Below, piece after piece: positions 17,401-26,464 of a stretch of 64,000 nucleotides of DNA. Location: positions 62,001 to 126,000 of the forward strand of contig JAKAFW010000004.1 of assembly GCA_021817845.1 (NCBI GenBank), read 5' to 3'. Each line of letters starts with the position of its first letter. The first letter of the stretch is position 1. Made by a program: the position numbers and the translations under genes. The notes under the pieces were generated by a model. The model did no database searches, was not told the origin of the DNA, and was given only the letters and a program-made list of their open reading frames with translations. This DNA comes from FEN-1297 sp021817845 (lineage in GTDB: Bacteria; Bacteroidota; Ignavibacteria; Ignavibacteriales; Ignavibacteriaceae).

Positions 17401-18275
17401 GCGGAACTACTGATGTAAATGCATTACAACAGGATTATGAACTAAAGTGGACTGGTGTATTGGGTGATACTACGATAAATGGTCTTACTGTAGTAATAAC
17501 CAAATCAGGTGGATCCATTGCAACGCTGTTTGGTGCAAGTAATTATTCAATAGCAAATCATCCTTTAAATCCGACTCCGGGTGTTAAAGCACCATTTACT
17601 ATAAGGATTCCTTTCGAAGTATGGAATATTGATAAGAACGAACAAGTAAACTTGCTTGTTTATGATAGAAATGCAGGCAAAACAAATGATCCTACAAAGA
17701 ATGGATTTGAAGTATGGAATGAGCATGATAGAGTATATACCTGGGTAGTAAATACAAAATATAGTCCTACAGTAATAAAACCTACCAGTGCAATTGTTGC
17801 AGATAGCGCAACATGGAACTGGTTTTTTGCTAAGTCTATATTTACTACCGGTGATGATATAAAAATCATTTATAATAATCCTCTCCAAATTGGAAAAGAT
17901 ACATTTACATTTTCTATTCCAAAATCACAGTACTCAGCTAATTTGGCTAAAAATGATGTAAGTAAAATAAATGTATTTCCAAACCCCTATTATGGAGTAA
18001 ACTCCCAAGAGACAACGAAATACGTCCGGTTTGTAACGTTTAATCATTTACCGGGTACGGCAAATATCAAAATCTTCAACCTTGCCGGAATAATGGTAAA
18101 AACGATAAATCATACAAACGGTACTCAATTTCAACAATGGGATTTGACGAATGATTCCGGCTTACCAGTAGCAAGCGGCTTGTACATAGCATATATTGAT
18201 ATGCCAGGCATTGGCACTACGAAAATACTTAAGCTGGCAATTATTCAAGAACAACAATATCCTGATCATTTTTAA
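14481..18275 (+). CDS. Large exported protein with T9SS type A sorting domain
   Basis: A 1264-residue secreted protein. A signal peptide (about 1-26, ending ASA) is followed by a beta-rich body. An acidic DVNGDGKYE loop near residue 194 looks like a calcium-binding motif. Residues about 500-650 resemble a fibronectin type III-like module (VTVAQLSNKIVLDW, then NGIPYYFAVTAYG). The C-terminal 90 residues (INVFPNPYYG, then IKIFNLAGIMVKTI, then ASGLYIAYIDM) have the pattern of the T9SS type A sorting domain, which directs export across the outer membrane and cell-surface attachment. Its stop is close to the PorV-like gene, whose family contains T9SS outer-membrane shuttle components. The body of the protein gives no enzyme motif I recognise. 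Confidence 0.82.
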   Translation: MINKKLKYLLIVLVGILFLLPAAASAIGNGKEKNRTVAKTTSGYVATTAIDINNIYSLEQNNGFSDFNPNSNLEGAQYPKGSGKNFVFTAGFLWGGFVPGDNQVRVGGSAYISGLEPGPIINGQGAPGANTDVRWSIYRVRPDVYPGGPSVDLSGDAAVEGMSASAIRAQYESDWTNWPAAGTANDLGAPFTDVNGDGKYEPGTDIPGVPGADQTVYYVANDLDGSLTNGLYGAKPLGIEVHVTFWAYAQQGALGNMYFKKWDIINKGQTPIDSMFVSYWTDVDLGYAGDDLVGCDTTLSLQFTYNGQATDAVYAPLPPPADGFDFFQGPVIPGEATDSAIVIAPPFHFQYIHGKKNLPMTSAYFFVNGDANFGDPPQGDITGSTQFYNFFNGNYGLSGLPFINPINNLPTKFAFSGDPVTGTGWLDGVALPPGDRRQGMASGPFTMAPGDTQQVVVAEMVAGAIPGVDRLSAISLVKFYDQTAQFAYNNFFVLPNPPPAPKVTVAQLSNKIVLDWGEDVNAVANTEKYANKGYTFQGYNVYQLPYKSASISEAKRLATYDIVDGVGKIYDEYFDVSSGAVLTHVSEFGNDTGIQRSFFDSTDAFSSGKPLVNGIPYYFAVTAYGYNATGTPRALENPISVITVIPQSLNPGVTAASSGAFSNIQHGGTADASLGVTVVNPSLITGDQYQVSFHDEKYSLGSDGKWTDITAASKMRKVTDLTGSSIASSAAWGETAGQFAIHYLVNVVSVDYDWCDGVEIKLPSNVVVDDILNPISNNTGSPISYTFDKTTNTIFFGDSSRSANGVFAGGEDITILTHSNVLPIIANYTMYDDGYGKNIVDVSSTDTLRTIANKIITQHQWNVKDLTTGNIVLQNQTILNGQDIYAPESYFAANSLYGPGGSTGSFTANVGAGANVTFAGMQLALDGSYLAPTTIGNIVMNVGANSSFTIEDFTAFGYADGTAATSLPLYGGAGGTTDVNALQQDYELKWTGVLGDTTINGLTVVITKSGGSIATLFGASNYSIANHPLNPTPGVKAPFTIRIPFEVWNIDKNEQVNLLVYDRNAGKTNDPTKNGFEVWNEHDRVYTWVVNTKYSPTVIKPTSAIVADSATWNWFFAKSIFTTGDDIKIIYNNPLQIGKDTFTFSIPKSQYSANLAKNDVSKINVFPNPYYGVNSQETTKYVRFVTFNHLPGTANIKIFNLAGIMVKTINHTNGTQFQQWDLTNDSGLPVASGLYIAYIDMPGIGTTKILKLAIIQEQQYPDHF

Positions 18276-18301
18276 TGAAGCTAAAAACTCAAGGAGTAAA
18301 A

Positions 18302-19357
18302 ATGAAAATATTTATAAGAATAATAGTTATTGTCGCTATCTTCCTGATAGGGGTTGATAGTGTATATGCCGGGGGAGGTACTAGAAATGGTACCGGCGGT
18401 GCTACTGAACTAGTAATTCCAGTTGGAGCCAGTGGAATTGCTTTAGGAGGCTCAAATCTTTCAACGGCAACCGGACTCGAGGCTCTTTTCTGGAACCCGG
18501 CTGGCGTTGCAAATATGACAAATTCTGCAACTGCAATGTTTTCCCACATGGATTATATTGCTAATATCGGCGTTGAATATGGCGCTGTGGCTGCAAATTT
18601 TGAGGGCTTTGGTGTTGTGTCCTTAGATATTAAATCTCTTAATGTTGGTACTATCCAGGTAACTACTAATGACCAACCTGATGGTACGGGACAAACCTTT
18701 TCCCCCCAATTTTTAACTGCCGGAGTATCATATTCCCGCGCATTAACCGATCGTATATCAATTGGATTAACCTTAAACTATATCTCGGAAACTATTGCCC
18801 AGGTAAGTGCTACCGGTTTTGGATTAAATGCCGGTGTTCAATATAAAGATCTTGGCGACATTAGCGGATTAAGCTTTGGATTAGTTCTAAAGAATATCGG
18901 TCCACAAATGACTTATGGCGGACCAGGCTTGTTAGTACAAGCTTCACCGACAGGCTCTACATCAACACCAAGTGATCCCTTTAGTAGAGCTCCAAGCTTC
19001 TATTCGGTTAACGCGGCTGCTTTTGATTTACCGTCAGCTTTTGATATTGGCTTTGGATATAAACCAGATCTTGGTGATATGAATTCATTGCAAATATCAG
19101 GCGTGTTTGAAAACAATAATTTTTCCGGAGACCTTTATAATGTCGGTCTTGAGTATGGATATGACAAAATGTTCTTTGCTCGAGTCGGTTATTCAATATC
19201 GCCAAAAAATCAAGACCCAAATTATATTTATGGGTTTTCTGCAGGCGCTGGGATAAATTACAATCTAGGCGGAATGGATATAAAATTCGATTACGCATAT
19301 AGAGCTGCAAAATATCTTAATGGAAACAATGTATTTGAGGTATCTTTAGGATTTTAA
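18302..19357 (+). CDS. PorV/PorQ family outer-membrane beta-barrel protein
   Basis: A 351-residue protein related to PorV, the T9SS outer-membrane shuttle that delivers cargo to the attachment machinery; related paralogues occur beside cargo genes. I chose the ATG at 18302 because it has an ideal AGGAG site and a complete signal peptide ending VYAGG. A further ATG at 18275 overlaps the previous stop codon but lacks a ribosome site. The family pattern is clear: ATELVIPVGASGIALGGSN, ATGLEALFWNPAGVA and repeated amphipathic strands up to the terminal FEVSLGF. It closes the three-gene operon and is followed by a strong hairpin terminator. Confidence 0.88.
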   Translation: MKIFIRIIVIVAIFLIGVDSVYAGGGTRNGTGGATELVIPVGASGIALGGSNLSTATGLEALFWNPAGVANMTNSATAMFSHMDYIANIGVEYGAVAANFEGFGVVSLDIKSLNVGTIQVTTNDQPDGTGQTFSPQFLTAGVSYSRALTDRISIGLTLNYISETIAQVSATGFGLNAGVQYKDLGDISGLSFGLVLKNIGPQMTYGGPGLLVQASPTGSTSTPSDPFSRAPSFYSVNAAAFDLPSAFDIGFGYKPDLGDMNSLQISGVFENNNFSGDLYNVGLEYGYDKMFFARVGYSISPKNQDPNYIYGFSAGAGINYNLGGMDIKFDYAYRAAKYLNGNNVFEVSLGF

Positions 19358-19395
19358 TGTAGATTATCCAGTTCCTCCTCATATCTCTCTCTCCT

Positions 19396-19432
19396 GTTCC
19401 GTGTGGTGACGGTAAGCCACACGGAACTTTTA
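19396..19432 (+). terminator. Rho-independent terminator of the TonB/T9SS/PorV operon
   Basis: GTTCCGTGTGG pairs with CCACACGGAAC across a short loop, giving an 11-bp GC-rich stem directly followed by TTTTATTTT. It lies 39 bases after the PorV-like stop codon. Confidence 0.85.
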
Positions 19433-19525
19433 TTTTAAACGCAAGTTCAAGTTTAAGTTCAAGGGAAAGCAAAGATTTAAGTGCCAATTTTATAATATAG
19501 TTTGCGCACGATTTTCCTATGGAGT

Positions 19526-19635
19526 TTTGGAATGTTGGAGTAGTGGAATATTGGAGTAATGGAAAAAATTAGTTGATTCATTCACTCCATCCATCACTCC
19601 ATTATTCCATTCCTCCACTACTCCACTATTCCATT
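19526..19635. repeat. Interspersed inverted repeat built from GGAGTAGTGGAAT words
   Basis: Two imperfectly complementary arms (19526-19562 and 19599-19635) consist of degenerate TGGAGTAGTGGAATATTGGA-like words and their inverse CCATTATTCCA...CTCCACTATTCC. A related segment lies at about 53240-53310. No gene is seen between the operon terminator and the tal-pgi gene. Confidence 0.7.
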
Positions 19636-19763
19636 CCGTGGTCATACTACAGATATGATGTAAAAGACATCTGGCTGGTATTTTCTTCATGAAATTTCAT
19701 TAAATTTACAAGGTTATTACTCAAATAATCTTAACTATAAAATGAAACTTCTAAGGAGAAATT

Positions 19764-22610
19764 ATGAACAGTTTATTAAATCTAATTAATTATGGACAAA
19801 GTTATTGGCTCGATAATTTAACGCGCGGAAAGATTAAAGGCGGCGAATTAAAAAGGAGAGTAGTTAAAGAAGGACTGCGCGGAATAACTTCAAATCCCAG
19901 TATCTTCAATAAAGCAATTTCCAGTAGTAGCGATTATGATTCGCAGATTGCAAAACTTGTAAGCCTAAAAAAATCAGTTCCTGAAATGTATGAAGAACTA
20001 ACAGTTAAAGATGTTCAGGATGCATGCGATATTTTACGCCCGGTTTTCGATTCATCAAACGGGGTTGATGGCTTCGTCAGTATCGAAGTATCACCCTATC
20101 TTGCAAATGACACTGAAGGAACAATGATTGAAGCAAGACGCTTGAATGAAAAAGTTAATAGACCAAATTGTTTAATAAAGATACCCGGTACTGAAGCCGG
20201 TGTTCCTGCAATTGAGCAAATGCTTTATGAAGGAATAAATATCAACGTCACATTGCTGTTCTCAATTCAGAGTTATGAGGCTGTAGCAATTGCATATATT
20301 AAAGCGCTAGAGCGTAGGGTTGCAGAAGGTAAACCAATTGATAAAACAGCTTCCGTAGCAAGTTTCTTTTTAAGCCGTATAGATGTTTTGGCGGATCAGT
20401 TACTTGCACAATTAATGATTCCGGAAAGGGATCAAAATAACTTGCCCCGACCCGAAGACTTATTGGGAAAGTCTGCAATTGCCAGTGCAAAGTTAGCTTA
20501 TCAAAGTTTCAAAAATATTTTTAACGGTGAGAGATGGAATACCTTAGTTGCAAAAGGCGCACATGTACAAAGACCCCTTTGGGCTAGCACGAGTACTAAA
20601 GATCCAATATACAGAGATGTAAAATATGTCGAACCATTAATCGGGCGTGATACTGTTAATACTCTGCCGGATGAAACGATTACAGCTTTTGCCGACCACG
20701 GAGTAATAGTGGAAGACTCAATTGATAAGAATGTTGATGAAGCCAAAACAGTTTTTAGCGATCTAAAAAAGCTTGGTGTAGATATTGATTTTGTAACAAA
20801 ACAATTGACGAATGAAGGGATTCAGAAGTTTAATGAAGCATACGATAAACTGATGAAAGACCTTAACGAAAAACGGAAAAGGATTCTTGGTGAAACTATC
20901 GGTGTACAGAAAATTAATTTTGCAGACTTGAAGACTGAAACTAATTTGATTCTTAAATCGTTGGATGAGAAACAATATGCAAGACGCGTTTATGCCCGCG
21001 ATGCCCATTTGTGGAAATTTGAGCCGGAACAAGTTGAAGAAATAAAAATTCGGATGGGTTGGTTAGATAGCATGGAATATTTCTTGTCAAAGGCTGACGA
21101 AATAATCGAGCTGGCGAAAGAAATAAAAAAGGAGAAGTATAAATTCGTTGTACTTCTCGGAATGGGCGGTAGCAGCTTGTGTCCTGATGTAACAAGAGAA
21201 ACCTTTGGTTCAAAGCCCGGTTATCCAGCTTTATTTGTCCTTGATAATACTGATCCTGCTGCCGTAAAAGATATTGAGGATAAAATAGATCTCGCTAAAA
21301 CATTGTTTGTTGTTTCGAGCAAGTCGGGTACAACTTTGGAGACAGACAGTTTTTATAAATATTTTTATGAAAAAATTAAGTTATCTACCCAAGGGAATCC
21401 GGGGGATCATTTTATAACAATAACTGATCGGGGAACCCTCTTAGTAAAAGAAGCAGAGGAGAAAAAATTCAGACGTGTATTTGAAAATCCCGAAGAATTT
21501 GGCGGAAGATACTCTGCTCTTTCATTTTTTGGTATAGTTCCTATGGCATTGATCGGAATTGATATCAAAACAATTTTGAATAGCGCTCATCAGCTTCAGT
21601 TAAGCTGTGGATCTTATATCCCTTCCGATTCTAACCCTGCTGTGGCGCTAGGCGCTTTTATGGGTGTATGTCAAAAACACGGAAAAGACAAAATAACTTT
21701 TGTCCTTGCGAAATCAATATACTCATTCGGTTATTGGGTTGAGCAGTTAATCGCCGAAAGCACGGGTAAAGAAGGCATAGGAATTATTCCGGTTGAAAGT
21801 GAAGAACTTGGGAGTCCAGCTGTTTACGGCGACGACCGTTTGTTTGTTTATATTTATACTTCTAAAGATCACGAAGGTTCAGTTGAAAAGAAACTTGCTG
21901 CATTAGAAAATGCTAACCATTATGTTGTAAGAATCGATATAAGTAATATTTCATCCCTCGGTGCAGAATTTTTTAGATGGGAATTGGCTACTGCAACTGC
22001 CGGAAAGATTATAGATATAAATCCATTCGACCAGCCAAATGTTGCTGAAAGCAAAAAGAACACGGGAAATCTTCTTTCCGAATGGAAAAAGAACGGTGCT
22101 TTTGAGAATGAAAGTCCTATAGTTCAAGAAGGCGAATTAAAAATTTATTGTGATGAAAATAGCAAATGGCTTTTCCAGGGGCATAGAAAATCTGCCGGAG
22201 ATTTCTTAAACTATTATTTCCGGCTCGCGCAACCTCATGATTACATAGCAATGCTTGCCTATTTCTTGAAGACACCATTAAGAGACAAATCCCTTCAGGC
22301 ATTAAGAATGAAAATGAGAAATGCAAAATCCTTAGCTACAACACTTGGCTATGGACCCCGCTATTTGCACTCGACGGGGCAATTACATAAAGGCGGACCA
22401 AACAAAGGTTTGTTCCTAATTTTTACTGCTGACTCAAGGATTGATCTGCCCATTCCGGATGAACAATTTGGTTTTGCAACTCTTCAAAGAGCTCAGGCTT
22501 TAGGTGATTACCGGTCGCTAAATAATCATAATTGCAGGGTCGTAAGAATTCATCTTGGAAATGATGTTGAAAAGGGCGTCAAACTTTTATCAGAAAAAAT
22601 AAAAGTTTAG
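19764..22610 (+). CDS. tal-pgi: Bifunctional transaldolase / glucose-6-phosphate isomerase
   Basis: A 948-residue fusion of two sugar-phosphate enzymes. Residues about 1-365 are a transaldolase, with ITSNPSIFNKA near the start, the Schiff-base lysine Lys139 in CLIKIPGT and the SVASFFLSRID strand. Residues about 385-948 are a phosphoglucose isomerase, with MGGSSLCPDVTRETF, the SIS-domain sugar-binding motif VVSSKSGTTLETD and FGGRYSALSFFG. The fusion is a known arrangement in several bacterial lineages and couples the non-oxidative pentose phosphate route to glycolysis. The start has an AAGGAGA site. Glucose-6-phosphate dehydrogenase follows 14 bp downstream and is certainly cotranscribed. Confidence 0.95.
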   Translation: MNSLLNLINYGQSYWLDNLTRGKIKGGELKRRVVKEGLRGITSNPSIFNKAISSSSDYDSQIAKLVSLKKSVPEMYEELTVKDVQDACDILRPVFDSSNGVDGFVSIEVSPYLANDTEGTMIEARRLNEKVNRPNCLIKIPGTEAGVPAIEQMLYEGININVTLLFSIQSYEAVAIAYIKALERRVAEGKPIDKTASVASFFLSRIDVLADQLLAQLMIPERDQNNLPRPEDLLGKSAIASAKLAYQSFKNIFNGERWNTLVAKGAHVQRPLWASTSTKDPIYRDVKYVEPLIGRDTVNTLPDETITAFADHGVIVEDSIDKNVDEAKTVFSDLKKLGVDIDFVTKQLTNEGIQKFNEAYDKLMKDLNEKRKRILGETIGVQKINFADLKTETNLILKSLDEKQYARRVYARDAHLWKFEPEQVEEIKIRMGWLDSMEYFLSKADEIIELAKEIKKEKYKFVVLLGMGGSSLCPDVTRETFGSKPGYPALFVLDNTDPAAVKDIEDKIDLAKTLFVVSSKSGTTLETDSFYKYFYEKIKLSTQGNPGDHFITITDRGTLLVKEAEEKKFRRVFENPEEFGGRYSALSFFGIVPMALIGIDIKTILNSAHQLQLSCGSYIPSDSNPAVALGAFMGVCQKHGKDKITFVLAKSIYSFGYWVEQLIAESTGKEGIGIIPVESEELGSPAVYGDDRLFVYIYTSKDHEGSVEKKLAALENANHYVVRIDISNISSLGAEFFRWELATATAGKIIDINPFDQPNVAESKKNTGNLLSEWKKNGAFENESPIVQEGELKIYCDENSKWLFQGHRKSAGDFLNYYFRLAQPHDYIAMLAYFLKTPLRDKSLQALRMKMRNAKSLATTLGYGPRYLHSTGQLHKGGPNKGLFLIFTADSRIDLPIPDEQFGFATLQRAQALGDYRSLNNHNCRVVRIHLGNDVEKGVKLLSEKIKV

Positions 22611-22624
22611 AAAAGAGATTTATC

Positions 22625-24151
22625 ATGGAAGATGGATATGTCGAAACTAAGCAATCAGGAATGTCTAAACCTCAACTTCCCGATCCATGTATTGTCGTTA
22701 TTTTTGGAGTGTCGGGAGATTTAACGCATCGCGAACTTATTCCATCGCTTTATGCTTTGAATTGTAAAAATCTTTTGCCGGTACCTTTCGCAATTATCGG
22801 TTTTGCACGACGTGACTGGAACGACGATACCTTCCGCGAGGAAATGAGTGCCACAATGAAAATTGTGAACGAATGCGGGGATGAAGAATGGGAAAGATTT
22901 TCCAAAAATATATTTTATGTAAAGGGAAATTTTAACGATGATCCTTCGGCTTCCTATAAAGATTTGTTTGAGAAAATAAAAAAAGTTCAAGGCGAATTTA
23001 ACATGCCCGATAACGTTTTATTTCACCTTGCAACTCCGCCATCCGATTACGGAACGATTATTAAAACTCTTGCTGCCGCTTCGCTGACAAAAAGCGAAAC
23101 CGGTTGGCGTCGTGTAATAATTGAAAAACCTTTCGGAAGAGATGAAATTTCGGCAAGAGAACTCGACAAAGATATTCATAAAGTTTTTAACGAGGAACAA
23201 ATTTTTAGGGTAGACCACTATCTTGGAAAAGAAACAGTTCAGAATATGCTTGTGTTTAGGTTTGCTAATCCCGGTTTTGAACCTATCTGGAACCGTAATT
23301 ATATAGACAATGTGCAAATCACGGTTGCAGAAGATTTCGGAATCGGAACACGAGCGAATTTTTATGAAAAAACCGGAATCTTGCGGGATATGGTTCAGAA
23401 TCATCTTCTTCAACTTTTATGTATAACAGCATTAGAACCCCCGGTAAAATTTGAAGCAGCATCTCTTAGAGCAGAAACGGTAAAGGTTTTAAATTCAATT
23501 TGTAAGATCGATGTAATGAAACATGTTGTGCTTGGTCAATATGATGAAGGCGAAATTAATGGAGAAAAAGTGTTGTCTTACCGGCTGGAACAAAATGTTG
23601 ACAAGGAATCTTCTACACCTACTTTCGCTGCTCTGCGTATTAAGGTTGATAATTGGCGATGGGCTGACGTTCCATTTTATCTTCGAACAGGAAAGCGATT
23701 AAAGGAAAAACAAACTGAAGTAACTATTCAATTTAAGTCAACGCCTCATTTGATGTTCCCAAATGTTACAAATTATGGATCGGATACAAATTTTTTGCGC
23801 TTTCAGCTTCAACCTAATGAAGGAATAATTTACACCTTTATGGCAAAGCAGCCCGGCGCCGAGTTGCGTCTGCAACCGGTGAATTTAAAATTTCAGTACA
23901 ATACGACTTTCGGAATTTCCGAACTACCGAGCGCTTACCAGTGGCTTTTGTTTGACGCAATGAAAGGAGACCAAACTCTTTTTCTTCATGCAGATTGGAT
24001 TTATAAAGCATGGAATATTATCGATCCGGTGATTAAGAAATGGGAAACTAAACCGTGGTTAAAATTGCCTAATTATACACCAGGCTCCTGGGGACCGGAG
24101 GAAGCAAGAAAGTTAATAGAAAGTGAGGGTAGACAGTGGAATATAGTTTAA
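22625..24151 (+). CDS. zwf: Glucose-6-phosphate 1-dehydrogenase
   Basis: A 508-residue enzyme that oxidises glucose 6-phosphate to 6-phosphogluconolactone with NAD(P)+. The dinucleotide-binding GVSGDLTHRELIPSLY lies near the N-terminus (the usual GxxGDLxxRxLxPxLY pattern), followed by EKPFGRD and the active-site signature DHYLGKE (Asp197-Glu203, with His198 and Lys202). The FYLRTGKRLKEK segment is also typical. The first 15 residues are a variable extension. It forms an operon with the transaldolase-isomerase fusion. Neither phosphogluconolactonase nor 6-phosphogluconate dehydrogenase is in the window, so the remaining steps must be encoded elsewhere. Confidence 0.96.
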   Translation: MEDGYVETKQSGMSKPQLPDPCIVVIFGVSGDLTHRELIPSLYALNCKNLLPVPFAIIGFARRDWNDDTFREEMSATMKIVNECGDEEWERFSKNIFYVKGNFNDDPSASYKDLFEKIKKVQGEFNMPDNVLFHLATPPSDYGTIIKTLAAASLTKSETGWRRVIIEKPFGRDEISARELDKDIHKVFNEEQIFRVDHYLGKETVQNMLVFRFANPGFEPIWNRNYIDNVQITVAEDFGIGTRANFYEKTGILRDMVQNHLLQLLCITALEPPVKFEAASLRAETVKVLNSICKIDVMKHVVLGQYDEGEINGEKVLSYRLEQNVDKESSTPTFAALRIKVDNWRWADVPFYLRTGKRLKEKQTEVTIQFKSTPHLMFPNVTNYGSDTNFLRFQLQPNEGIIYTFMAKQPGAELRLQPVNLKFQYNTTFGISELPSAYQWLLFDAMKGDQTLFLHADWIYKAWNIIDPVIKKWETKPWLKLPNYTPGSWGPEEARKLIESEGRQWNIV

Positions 24152-24162
24152 TTAATTAAAAA

Positions 24163-24195
24163 AGCCGGGGAATCATTAGGGGTATTCCTCCGGCT
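24163..24195. terminator. Hairpin terminator, best oriented for the minus strand
   Basis: AGCCGGGGAAT pairs with ATTCCTCCGGCT around a short loop. On the minus strand the hairpin is followed by TTTTTTAATTAATT, so it would terminate the beta-CASP gene transcript. It also lies just after the zwf stop and may act in both directions. The 230 bases between it and the beta-CASP stop contain only short frames without convincing coding character. Confidence 0.65.
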
Positions 24196-24425
24196 CAAAT
24201 TATCTTTGCGATATATTATTACTTCTTTTTCCGAATAGAAAGGTCTGTTCGGTTATAAATATGAAATATGTTTATCGCTTTTAGTTTTTCCCATCCAGAC
24301 TCCTTTATTAGTGATAAAATAAATATCGCTAAACAGAAATGCAGATACGGAATTACCGTTTCCACAGGGTGGTACCGACCCGATATCAACATAAAAAACA
24401 TTTTTGAAAGTTTCAAGAGTAAAAA

Positions 24426-25829
24426 TTATAGTTCCCCAATTTTTTCTAAAATTATCTCTTTACCAAGCTCCGCCTGGAATACTTTTATCTCTTTGAAATT
24501 TTTTAAAATTGCCGCTCCAATCCAATCTATGGCTTCTTGACTTCCGTGAACTAATACTACCTTCGCCGGTTTAACGCGCTTAACTATTTCCAACAGTTCT
24601 TCGCGGGTTGAGTGAGATGGAAAACGGAAATTATTTATCTCGCATTTAACTTCGCTTTCATCAGAAAAATCAGTCAACCTAATCTTATCGCAGTGCCTTG
24701 CTCTTGCAATTCTAAAACCGGGAGTGCTTTCTTCCATAAATCCTACTGTAAAAATAGCCGAGTGTTCATGTTTTAACCATTGCTGTGCGAGCTTGAATGA
24801 AGCGGTTCCCTCAATCATCATACCGCTTGCGGCAAAAATAATGCATGGGTTTTTGAAGAAGTCTTCCGGCTGAGTCACCTCATAAAAGTTTTTTACCGGT
24901 ATCGAAGATATCTCAAACTCAGGGTCAATTCTATTTACAACATACCGGTTGTAATCATATACCCGGCTAATTTTGCTTGCAATTCCCCCGGTGTATATAT
25001 CAGTCAATAATATTTTTCCTGCCTTTATCAAATTCCAAACTACAGTTATCATTTCTTGCATCTTGCCGAGTGAAAAGACCGGAATCAAAACCGATCCTCC
25101 CGAAATTAAAACCCTATTTATGGATAAAGCCAACCTAAGCGCTTCATCATTCCAATTGGGAATTAGAGATGAATCTGTGCTTCCGTAAGTAGTTTCTAAT
25201 ATTAATGTGTCAATTTTAGTTGAAGGAATTGAGGAGCTGGGAGTAACAGCCTGATTGCTTAATTTTATGTCGCCCGTATAAATAATTTTCTTTCCATTAT
25301 ACTCGAGCAGAATAGCCGCCGAGCCAAGTATATGTCCTGCATCGATTAAGGTAGCAATTATAGGAATTTTACCTTGATGGTTATAGCCTTTAAGAATAAA
25401 ATTTTCACTATAAGCTTTATATTCGATTGACTTAATTAAGAGATCAATTTCTTCATGAGAATAAATTTTCATCTGTTTTGCAGGCGAGCCGTTCTGATCT
25501 TCTCCTAATATCTGCTCTTTAAGAATTGAGACCGAATTATGAAGTGTTAGTTCAGCGAGAGCGCGTGTTTGCGGTGTTGAAATAATTATTACGTACGGAT
25601 GCCGTTGAACCAGAAATGGAAGCGCACTAAGGTGATCTTGATGTGCATGAGAGATTAAAACGTAATCAACCGGTGAGTCCTTAATCAGATCAAACTTGGG
25701 TAATGCATCCAAGCCCGATTTAAGTGGATGCATTCCGCAATCGAGTATAATTCCGGTTCCGTCAATATTTAGATAAAAGCAGCTTGCTCCAATTTCACCT
25801 GCACCGCCTAAAGGAAGAAAATTGATCAT
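24426..25829 (-). CDS. Metallo-beta-lactamase fold / beta-CASP RNA-processing nuclease
   Basis: A 467-residue homologue of the CPSF73/RNase J-type beta-CASP nucleases. The zinc-binding HAHQDH motif is at residues 61-66, followed by DAGHILGSAAILLEY and YTGDIKLS. The beta-CASP insert is recognisable by SGGSVLIPVFSLGKMQEM and IIFAASGMMIEG. The C-terminal part returns to the catalytic fold with PSHSTREELLE and VVLVHGSQEA. Such enzymes process or degrade RNA; some bacterial members of this group have no known substrate. It follows the rhomboid gene by 26 bp on the minus strand and is probably the last gene of that transcript. Confidence 0.88.
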   Translation of the reverse strand: MINFLPLGGAGEIGASCFYLNIDGTGIILDCGMHPLKSGLDALPKFDLIKDSPVDYVLISHAHQDHLSALPFLVQRHPYVIIISTPQTRALAELTLHNSVSILKEQILGEDQNGSPAKQMKIYSHEEIDLLIKSIEYKAYSENFILKGYNHQGKIPIIATLIDAGHILGSAAILLEYNGKKIIYTGDIKLSNQAVTPSSSIPSTKIDTLILETTYGSTDSSLIPNWNDEALRLALSINRVLISGGSVLIPVFSLGKMQEMITVVWNLIKAGKILLTDIYTGGIASKISRVYDYNRYVVNRIDPEFEISSIPVKNFYEVTQPEDFFKNPCIIFAASGMMIEGTASFKLAQQWLKHEHSAIFTVGFMEESTPGFRIARARHCDKIRLTDFSDESEVKCEINNFRFPSHSTREELLEIVKRVKPAKVVLVHGSQEAIDWIGAAILKNFKEIKVFQAELGKEIILEKIGEL

Positions 25830-25855
25830 AAAATTATAATAATAGTAACTGAAAT

Positions 25856-26464
25856 TTAATTAACCTCATCGGTTTCTTCTTCATCTTCCCAATCATATTT
25901 TTTATAGGCGTCGGATTTTCTAAAGATGATTGCACAGAATATCCCTGTAAGCGAGCCGAAAAGATGATATTCCCATGAGATGCCGTCATTTTGAGGAAAT
26001 ATTCCCCAGATTAAACTGCCGTAAAGAAGAGTTACGATAAGTGCAAGCGCAATAGAACGGGTGTCACGCCTGATTAATCCGCTAAAAAACAAAAATGTTA
26101 CTAAGCCGTAATCTATTCCGCTCGCTCCAACGTGGTAAGCAGGTCTGCCCGTAAACCAAACGAAAACTCCGGGAATTAAATATATGCTAATGAAAATTTT
26201 ATTCGCAGAAGCCGGATAAAAATATGAGACGCCTACCCCGACAAGCAGTAGAGGGATTGAATTGGAAATTAAATGGGCATAACTTACGTGCAATAATGGA
26301 GCGGCTAATATTCCTATTAGCCCAGACATTTTACGTGGGTATAAGCCGTAAATAATAAGATTCATTCCCGTGAGCTTTTGAAATACTTCTATAGCAAATA
26401 GTATAAAAATAAAGATAGAAGGAATAACCAGACTTTTTAGTAGTTTCTTTTTTTCTTCATTCAT
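25856..26464 (-). CDS. Rhomboid family intramembrane serine protease
   Basis: A 202-residue membrane protein with six predicted helices. The catalytic serine is Ser115 in HVGASG and the catalytic histidine His167 in EYHLFGSLTG. His64 and Asn68 in the HLISNSIPLL helix match the oxyanion residues of rhomboids. The C-terminus is short and very acidic (DWEDEEETDEVN). Rhomboids cleave single-pass membrane proteins within the bilayer; the substrate is unknown. The ATG follows a purine stretch, and the beta-CASP nuclease gene lies just downstream on the same strand. Confidence 0.9.
   Translation of the reverse strand: MNEEKKKLLKSLVIPSIFIFILFAIEVFQKLTGMNLIIYGLYPRKMSGLIGILAAPLLHVSYAHLISNSIPLLLVGVGVSYFYPASANKIFISIYLIPGVFVWFTGRPAYHVGASGIDYGLVTFLFFSGLIRRDTRSIALALIVTLLYGSLIWGIFPQNDGISWEYHLFGSLTGIFCAIIFRKSDAYKKYDWEDEEETDEVN

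Noticed and set aside
24219..24416. 65-residue minus-strand frame after the beta-CASP gene
   Set aside because: It lacks a ribosome site at its start and is not protein-like in its second half. A 13-codon frame inside this region has an AAAGGAG site but is too short to support.
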